From: an uncultured Gammaproteobacteria bacterium
Lineage (GTDB): Bacteria; Pseudomonadota; Gammaproteobacteria; Poriferisulfidales; GCA-002705445
Length of the DNA: 40,284 nt
Direction of reading: 5' to 3'
Assembly (NCBI GenBank): GCA_913050095.1
Contig: CAJXAV010000009.1
Coordinates: forward strand, 1 to 40,284
In this document: one piece after another, positions 34,962-40,284 of the stretch
Layout: every line of letters starts with the position of its first letter
How positions within the stretch are numbered: the stretch's first letter is position 1
Made by a program: the position numbers and the translations under genes
Notes under the pieces: generated by a model
Databases searched by the model: none
What the model was told of the DNA's origin: nothing
Seen by the model: the letters and a program-made list of their open reading frames with translations, nothing else

Positions 34962-35600
34962 ATGGATTATAAAAAAACGTTTATCGAGCTTGCGATAGAG
35001 AAAGATGCCCTTAAATTTGGCAGCTTCAAACTTAAATCTGAACGCATCAGCCCATATTTTTTTAACAGTGGGGTTTTCTCTGACGGAAAATCCCTTTCAA
35101 TTATAAGCGATTTATTTATAGAATTAATAAAAGAAAAAAACATTGAATTTACAAATATATTTGGACCTGCATATAAAGGTATTTCTCTAGCCTCGGCTTT
35201 ATCAGCTTTTATGGCTACGAATAGAAAAGAAGAAACATATTTTATTTATGACAGAAAAGACCAAAAACTTCATGGAGAGAAGGGGGATATCGTAGGAACT
35301 TTTAAATCTGGAAATACTATAATTGTTGATGATGTAATAACAGCTGGTACTGCCATAAAAAATACTCTCAATAAATTAGAAAAACATAATCTTAAAATTA
35401 CTTCGTTATTGGTCCTTTTGGATAGGCAAGAAAAAGGCAGTGAAAATATTTCAGCTTCTGATGAGATTAAAAAAAAGTTTGATATTGATGTTTATAGTTT
35501 GATAAGTATTTCTGATATCATAGATTATGTTTCAAGTTCGCAAGAATTTGAAGAATTTAAAGATAGCATCATAGAATATAAAGAAAAATATGGGTCATAG
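34962..35600 (+). CDS. pyrE: Orotate phosphoribosyltransferase
   Basis: PyrE converts orotate and PRPP to OMP. The 212 residues show FGSFKLKSERISPYFFN, GPAYKGI, YDRKDQKLHGEKGDIVG (the flexible catalytic loop) and the PRPP-binding IIVDDVITAGTA. It converges with aroE, overlapping by 6 bp. Confidence 0.97.
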   Translation: MDYKKTFIELAIEKDALKFGSFKLKSERISPYFFNSGVFSDGKSLSIISDLFIELIKEKNIEFTNIFGPAYKGISLASALSAFMATNRKEETYFIYDRKDQKLHGEKGDIVGTFKSGNTIIVDDVITAGTAIKNTLNKLEKHNLKITSLLVLLDRQEKGSENISASDEIKKKFDIDVYSLISISDIIDYVSSSQEFEEFKDSIIEYKEKYGS

Positions 35601-36410
35601 TTTTTTTAACAAAATATTTTTTAATTCGTCAGTTATTACAGGTCGCTTTAATTCCCATATATAAAAAGAATCAGCCGCTTGCTCTAATAACATTCCCAAT
35701 CCGTCATAAAAAGTTAATTTATTTTTATTTGCCCAATTTTTAAATGAATTAGAAGCAGCTCCATATGATAAATCATAACAAATTGCATCATTTTCAAAAA
35801 AATTTTTTGGTAAAAAAAATTCTGTACCGCTTATACCTGCTGATGTTGAATTTATAATTATATCAAATTTATTTTTTTTTAAATCTTCCAGCGATACAAT
35901 ATCAAGTTTTCCAATATCTAAAAATTTATTGCATAATTTTTTAGCTTTTTCATATGTTCTATTATAAATCTTGAATTCTGAAGGCTGCTCATAAAGAATA
36001 TTTGGTATTATTCCCATTGCTGCACCTCCTGCACCAAGTATAAGTACTTTCTTCTTCCTTATATCGTAGCCAATATTATTTTTTATGTCTTTTATAAAGC
36101 CTGACCCATCTGTATTATCGCCATAAATAAGACCATCTTTTATTGAAATGGTGTTCACAGAACCAGTAATTTTCGCAATGTCTGATTTTATATCTGCTAA
36201 ATTATAAGCCTCTTGTTTAAAAGGGAGTGTAATATTAAAACCTTTGCCGCCTTTGTTTAAAAATTCTTTTGCTTCAAGTTCAAATTTACCTATAGTGCCT
36301 AAAATAGCTTCATAAGTAAGTTCAATACCTGAGTGTTTAGCAAAATATGTATGTATTAATGGTGACATACTATGCTTAATAGGATTTCCAAAAACAGCAT
36401 ACTTTTTCAT
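35595..36410 (-). CDS. aroE: Shikimate dehydrogenase
   Basis: AroE reduces 3-dehydroshikimate with NADPH. The 271 residues have GNPIKHSMSPLIH, NITLPFKQEA (catalytic Lys), GDNTDGSGF, the NADP loop ILGAGGAAMGI with NRTYEKA, and the closing YDGLGMLLEQAADSFYIW. It overlaps hemB by 1 bp (TAATG), suggesting a coupled hemB-aroE pair. Confidence 0.97.
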   Translation of the reverse strand: MKKYAVFGNPIKHSMSPLIHTYFAKHSGIELTYEAILGTIGKFELEAKEFLNKGGKGFNITLPFKQEAYNLADIKSDIAKITGSVNTISIKDGLIYGDNTDGSGFIKDIKNNIGYDIRKKKVLILGAGGAAMGIIPNILYEQPSEFKIYNRTYEKAKKLCNKFLDIGKLDIVSLEDLKKNKFDIIINSTSAGISGTEFFLPKNFFENDAICYDLSYGAASNSFKNWANKNKLTFYDGLGMLLEQAADSFYIWELKRPVITDELKNILLKKL

Positions 36411-37408
36411 TAGTTACTATCTAACCACTTTATTATTTCAGGCGTGTAATAAGTTAAAACAGCATTACAACCAGCTCTTTTAAAACAATACATCGCTTCT
36501 AAAACAGAAGCTTTTTCATCTATATAATTTTTTAAAGCTGCACTTTTTATCATAGAATACTCTCCACTTACATGATAAGAAAATATTGGTATGGAAAATT
36601 TATTTTTTATTTTTGCAACAATATCTAAATAAGGTAGGCCTGGTTTTATTATAATCATATCCGCCCCTTCGTTAATGTCTAAATTAATCTCTAAAGATGC
36701 TTCTGAGATATTTGCAAAATCCATTTGGTATGTTTCTTTTGAGGAATCATTTAAATTTTTTGAAGAATCAACAGCATCTCTAAATGGACCATAAAAATTT
36801 GAAGCATATTTAGCAGCATAAGATAAAATCTTAGTATTATGAAATTTATTTTTTTCAAAAGCTTTTCTAATAGCTAATATTCTTCCGTCCATCATATCTG
36901 ATGGAGCAACTATATCTGCACCCGCTTCAGCATGTGATAAAGCTTGCTTTGTTAAAACGCTAACAGTTTTATCATTTAATACATAACCATTACTATCGAT
37001 TATTCCATCATGTCCGCTTAATGTATATGGATCTAAGGCGATGTCAGTTATTATTCCTAAATTTGGATATTCTTTTTTTATTTTTTTTACTGCGCTTTGA
37101 ACTAATCCCCTAGAATTAAAAGCTTCTTTTGCATCTTTTGATTTCTTTTCTTTGCCAATGATGGGAAATATAGCGATTGCATTAAGTCCTTTTTTATGAA
37201 GTCTTCCAATTATTGGCAAGAGTGTGTCAACAGAGTATCTTTTTTTCCCAGGCATTGACTTTATTGGCTCTTCTTTATTTTTACCAGGAAGTATGAAAAC
37301 TGGATAAATTAAATCGTCAACAGAGAACGAAGTCTCGCGAACCAAATTGCGTATAAATTTGGCAGACCTATTTCTTCTCATTCTGGTATTTGGATAACTC
37401 TTTTTCAT
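36410..37408 (-). CDS. hemB: Delta-aminolevulinic acid dehydratase (porphobilinogen synthase)
   Basis: HemB condenses two 5-aminolevulinate molecules. The 332 residues carry RRNRSAKFIRNLVRET, the active-site lysines in SYAAKYASNFYGPFRDA and IIIKPGLPYLD, and SGEYSMI. The metal segment reads DIALDPYTLSGHDG, with Asp where zinc enzymes have Cys, so this is the magnesium-type HemB, independent of catalytic zinc. Confidence 0.97.
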   Translation of the reverse strand: MKKSYPNTRMRRNRSAKFIRNLVRETSFSVDDLIYPVFILPGKNKEEPIKSMPGKKRYSVDTLLPIIGRLHKKGLNAIAIFPIIGKEKKSKDAKEAFNSRGLVQSAVKKIKKEYPNLGIITDIALDPYTLSGHDGIIDSNGYVLNDKTVSVLTKQALSHAEAGADIVAPSDMMDGRILAIRKAFEKNKFHNTKILSYAAKYASNFYGPFRDAVDSSKNLNDSSKETYQMDFANISEASLEINLDINEGADMIIIKPGLPYLDIVAKIKNKFSIPIFSYHVSGEYSMIKSAALKNYIDEKASVLEAMYCFKRAGCNAVLTYYTPEIIKWLDSN

Positions 37409-37453
37409 ATTGATTTAGCTGAAAATATATATTAATAAGCATATAATATAGAT

Positions 37454-37954
37454 ATGTTCAAACTAATCAAATTAGAAACTTTTGGGTTTATCTTATGCTT
37501 TATTTCTCTTTCAATAGCATATATTTACTTTGATCTAATTATTGGTTTGGCTGCATGCACGTTATGCATGCTGGATAGATTTTTGCTTTTTGGTATCGCA
37601 ATTATTTTTCTAGTATCAATCGCAACAAAAGGAAAATTTTTTTTCAAGTCCTTATTATATCTAAATCTGATATTGTGTTTGATTGGTATTGCAAGTACAG
37701 TGCGACATATATGGCTTCAGTATTTTTATGATGCTAGTACAATAAACGGTTTTGGATGTGGCGGCGATTTTTTTTATTATATATCAACATTACCAATTTT
37801 AGACGCGATTATAAACATTTTTGATAACCCAACGCCTTGTAATGATATAAAGTGGCAACTTTTTGGCCTATCCATACCTATGTACACATTTATTTTATTT
37901 TTTATTTTAACTATAATAACAATTAAAATTTTACTAAAAGGCAAACATGACTAA
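37454..37954 (+). CDS. dsbB: Disulfide bond formation protein DsbB
   Basis: 166 residues with four transmembrane segments. The first periplasmic Cys pair is AACTLCMLDRF (CxxC, about 35-45). The second pair is in GFGCGG and NPTPCNDIKWQLFGLSIP. DsbB reoxidises DsbA, passing electrons to quinone. dsbA is not in the window. It overlaps the DUF4399 gene by 8 bp. Confidence 0.93.
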   Translation: MFKLIKLETFGFILCFISLSIAYIYFDLIIGLAACTLCMLDRFLLFGIAIIFLVSIATKGKFFFKSLLYLNLILCLIGIASTVRHIWLQYFYDASTINGFGCGGDFFYYISTLPILDAIINIFDNPTPCNDIKWQLFGLSIPMYTFILFFILTIITIKILLKGKHD

Positions 37955-38363
37955 TATAAAAAAATTATCATATTTCATTATTTTATTTGCTATGTCTAAT
38001 ATGGTTCAGGGCGGTAATTATAATAAAGCATCTTTAGAGTTAAATGGTATTGAAGATGGCAAAACATATTCTTCACCAATAAAAATAGATTTCATTGTAA
38101 AAAATATGAAAGTAGTTAAAGCTGGTGTAAATGAAAAGAATAGTGGACACCATCACTTATTATTGAATTTAGACGAGATGCCAAATTTAAAAATGCCTCT
38201 TCCAATGACAGAAAATATTTTGCATTATGGTAAAGGACAAACTTCTACAACGCTAGAACTTTCCCCTGGTAAACATACTATTCAACTTTTATTTGCTGAT
38301 TATAGTCATACACCCCATAACCCACCTCTTATGACAAAAAAAATAACTATTTTTATAAAGTAG
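37947..38363 (+). CDS. Exported DUF4399-like protein
   Basis: 138 residues with a signal peptide (about 1-22, ending VQGGN). The body has SGHHHLLLN, the GKGQTSTTLELSPGKHTIQLLFAD stretch and SHTPHNPP, the pattern I recall for DUF4399. Conserved His residues suggest metal or small-ligand binding, but no function is known. It overlaps dsbB by 8 bp and precedes tupA by 23 bp. Confidence 0.85.
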   Translation: MTNIKKLSYFIILFAMSNMVQGGNYNKASLELNGIEDGKTYSSPIKIDFIVKNMKVVKAGVNEKNSGHHHLLLNLDEMPNLKMPLPMTENILHYGKGQTSTTLELSPGKHTIQLLFADYSHTPHNPPLMTKKITIFIK

Positions 38364-38386
38364 TTTATTTTTAAAGGTTAATATTT

Positions 38387-39187
38387 ATGTTAAAAAATAT
38401 AATATTATTTCTATTTATAATAAATACTGCAAATGCTTCAGAGTTTTTAGTTGTCCAATCCACAACTTCCACAGCTGATTCTGGATTGTACGATTTTTTG
38501 CTACCAAGATATGAAGAAAAAACTGGGATCGACATTCGAGTAGTAGCTGTAGGCACTGGACAAGCTATTAAAAATGCAAAAAACGGTGATGGAGATTTAT
38601 TAATTGTACATTCTGAAGATGATGAAAATGAATTTATTAAAAATGGTTATGGAATAGAAAGAAAAAAATTAATGTATAATGATTTTATTATTATCGGCCC
38701 AAAAAAAGATCCAGAAAAACTAAAATATAAAAAGACTATAAAAGATGTTTTTGAAACCATTAAAATTAAAAAACTTTCTTTTTTAACTAGAGGTGATAAT
38801 AGCGGAACGCATAAAAGAGAAGTGCTTTTATGGAAAAAATCAGGCATAAATCACTTAGATCTAGATCGTAACTATTATATAGATGCAGGCAGGGGAATGG
38901 GCGCAACATTAAATATGGCCGCTAGTATGGATGCTTACACTATTACTGATAGAGGAACTTGGCTAAGTTTTAATAACAAACAAGATCTTGATATACTCTT
39001 CTCAGGTGTTCCTCCATTACATAATCAATATAGTGTTATTGTCATAAATCCAGAAATACATCAACATGTAAAATATAAGCTAGCTAGTGATTTTTCTAAT
39101 TGGCTTGTTAGTAACGAAGGACAAAAACTGATTTCAGAATTTAAGATTTCTGGAAAACAATTATTCTTTCCAAATTATAAAGAGTAA
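38387..39187 (+). CDS. tupA: Tungstate-type substrate-binding protein TupA
   Basis: 266 residues with a short signal peptide (about 1-17) and the TupA/extracellular-binding fold: QSTTSTADSGLYDFLLP, VVAVGTGQAI, GDLLIVHSEDDE, MYNDFIIIGPKKDP, RGDNSGTH and AYTITDRGTWL. The TTSTADSG and GTGQA segments are oxyanion contacts in TupA proteins. No permease (tupB) or ATPase (tupC) lies next to it, which is unusual. The real ligand could be tungstate, molybdate or another oxyanion. It is convergent with hemF with no gap. Confidence 0.9.
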   Translation: MLKNIILFLFIINTANASEFLVVQSTTSTADSGLYDFLLPRYEEKTGIDIRVVAVGTGQAIKNAKNGDGDLLIVHSEDDENEFIKNGYGIERKKLMYNDFIIIGPKKDPEKLKYKKTIKDVFETIKIKKLSFLTRGDNSGTHKREVLLWKKSGINHLDLDRNYYIDAGRGMGATLNMAASMDAYTITDRGTWLSFNNKQDLDILFSGVPPLHNQYSVIVINPEIHQHVKYKLASDFSNWLVSNEGQKLISEFKISGKQLFFPNYKE

Positions 39188-40102
39188 TTAAATCCATTTT
39201 TTTGGAACTAAAAAGTATTTATATAATTTTTCCTCAGGAGTATTTTCTTCTATTTTATAATTATATTCCCATTTTACTAATGGAGGCATTGACATTAATA
39301 TTGATTCTGATCGGCCATTTGACTGAAGCCCAAATAATGTGCCTCTATCATAAACTAAGTTAAATTCAACATACCTACCTCTTCTAAATAATTGAAAATC
39401 TTTTTGTTGCTCATTGTATTTATGCGATATGCGCTTTTCTATTATTGGATCATAAGCTTTCATAAATCCGTCACCTACAGATCTTATAAATTTAAAACAA
39501 TTATCAAATTCCCAATGATTCAAGTCATCAAAAAATAATCCACCTATTCCTCTAGGCTCATTTCTATGCTTTATAAAAAAATACTTATCGCAATTTTCTT
39601 TATATTTTTCATATAATGCACTATCAAATGGATCACATATTTTTTTGGCTGTTTTATGCCAATGAATAGCATCCTCCTCATATCCGTAGTACGGAGTCAT
39701 ATCAAACCCACCGCCAAACCACCATATTGGGCTCTCGTTGTCACTATAAGCTACAAACAACCTAACATTTAAATGCACGGTTGGAATATGTGGATTTTTA
39801 GGATGACACACAACAGAAACGCCCATAGCGCGATAATTTCTTCCTTTAAGTTCTGGTCTGATATTTGTCGCTGCTGCAGGTAAACTTAAACCAGATATGT
39901 CTGAAAAGTTCACTCCCACTTTGTCAAAACAACTTCCATTTTGTAAAACGCAAGTTAGGCCGCCGCCGCCTTCTACTCTTTTCCATTTATCCTTATAAAA
40001 TTCTTCTTTTTCATATTTTGAAATCATAAGAATGATATTTTTTTGAAGATTCAACAAATAATTTTTAACATCTTTTATTTTTAGATCAGAAATATCAGAC
40101 AC
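39188..40102 (-). CDS. hemF: Oxygen-dependent coproporphyrinogen III oxidase
   Basis: HemF uses O2 to convert coproporphyrinogen III to protoporphyrinogen IX. Seen: [83 protein letters not shown] and [19 protein letters not shown]. The open frame reaches 40138, but a GTG at 40102 is preceded by a strong GGAGG and lies directly after the tsaC stop. That start (about 304 residues) also fits the family length, so the 12 upstream codons are probably not translated as HemF. Confidence 0.96.
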   Translation of the reverse strand: MSDISDLKIKDVKNYLLNLQKNIILMISKYEKEEFYKDKWKRVEGGGGLTCVLQNGSCFDKVGVNFSDISGLSLPAAATNIRPELKGRNYRAMGVSVVCHPKNPHIPTVHLNVRLFVAYSDNESPIWWFGGGFDMTPYYGYEEDAIHWHKTAKKICDPFDSALYEKYKENCDKYFFIKHRNEPRGIGGLFFDDLNHWEFDNCFKFIRSVGDGFMKAYDPIIEKRISHKYNEQQKDFQLFRRGRYVEFNLVYDRGTLFGLQSNGRSESILMSMPPLVKWEYNYKIEENTPEEKLYKYFLVPKKWI

Positions 40103-40103
40103 T

Positions 40104-40284
40104 TTAACCTCCTTCTCTAATAACGTCTTTTGAAACAAGGTCTAAAATTCTCGATGGCTTTTTACTGTTACCTACTAATCCATCAATTATGTAATCTATA
40201 TTATCCATATTATCTCTAAAATAAATTTCTAAGTCCTCTTGTTTAATTATAGGATCATCACCAGAAATATTTGCGCTAGTCGAG
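40104..40284 (-). CDS. tsaC: Threonylcarbamoyl-AMP synthase TsaC/Sua5, 3' end only
   Basis: The window cuts this gene; the last 59 codons are visible, ending at TAA (40106-40104). The fragment begins with the family motif STSANISG and ends [17 protein letters not shown], matching the C-terminal part of TsaC. TsaC makes the TC-AMP used by TsaD for t6A. The final GGAGG of the coding sequence serves as the ribosome site for hemF. A tsaC neighbour of hemF (and aroE) is common in gammaproteobacteria. Confidence 0.85.
   Translation of the reverse strand, partial: STSANISGDDPIIKQEDLEIYFRDNMDNIDYIIDGLVGNSKKPSRILDLVSKDVIREGG

Overview
The window is a dense, AT-rich (about 30% GC by eye) stretch of bacterial chromosome with short intergenic gaps, many ATGA/TAATG gene overlaps and few Shine-Dalgarno sequences. 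The gene content (rpsU, yqeY, dnaG, rpoD; aroK-aroB; both GOGAT genes; znuABC with Zur; ampG; dsbB; oxygen-dependent hemF) suggests a small-genome, aerobic, Gram-negative gammaproteobacterium, probably marine and free-living. That placement is inference. I see no phage, IS, CRISPR array or rRNA. One tRNA and one clear intrinsic terminator are present.

Layout. 1-2.5 kb: the start of an unknown gene running off the left edge, a double ChrR-type cupin, tsaD, then rpsU-yqeY. 2.5-5.2 kb: gltD-hemE behind a glutamine riboswitch. 5.2-10.5 kb: mrcA (PBP1a) divergent from aroK-aroB-dgt. 10.5-18.7 kb: a second glutamine riboswitch, then gltB-dnaG and rpoD. 18.7-24.5 kb: an iron/flavin locus holding two unknown membrane proteins, a PepSY reductase-like protein, ApbE, an FMN-binding protein, a porin with a Fur-like box, and a DUF6607-like protein. 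24.6-28.9 kb: zinc uptake (znuA, zur, znuC, znuB and a His-rich outer-membrane protein) with two near-perfect Zur operators. 29-34.9 kb: a CAT-anticodon tRNA, a LOS-type glycosyltransferase, yhhQ, a nuclease, a secreted peroxiredoxin, an M23 peptidase, an L,D-transpeptidase, ampG and xth. 35-40.3 kb: pyrE, aroE, hemB, dsbB, a DUF4399 protein, an orphan tupA, hemF and the 3' end of tsaC.

The most striking feature is a pair of glnA-class glutamine riboswitches about 7.9 kb apart, one before gltD and one before gltB, the two subunits of glutamate synthase. Each has its own sigma70-type promoter. Both share an almost identical downstream segment that can fold into either of two mutually exclusive hairpins. 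Glutamine sensing therefore appears to have been kept on both halves of a split GOGAT operon, with matching switch architecture. Other points of interest are an 11-bp inverted repeat enclosing a structured 110-nt segment between the porin and the FMN-binding gene, a periplasmic flavinylation/iron locus with unknown partners, and a Zur-controlled non-TonB outer-membrane protein.

Pathways touched: heme (hemE, hemB, hemF), shikimate (aroK, aroB, aroE), peptidoglycan synthesis and recycling (mrcA, M23, YkuD, ampG), t6A tRNA modification (tsaD, tsaC), nitrogen assimilation (gltB, gltD), and iron and zinc homeostasis.
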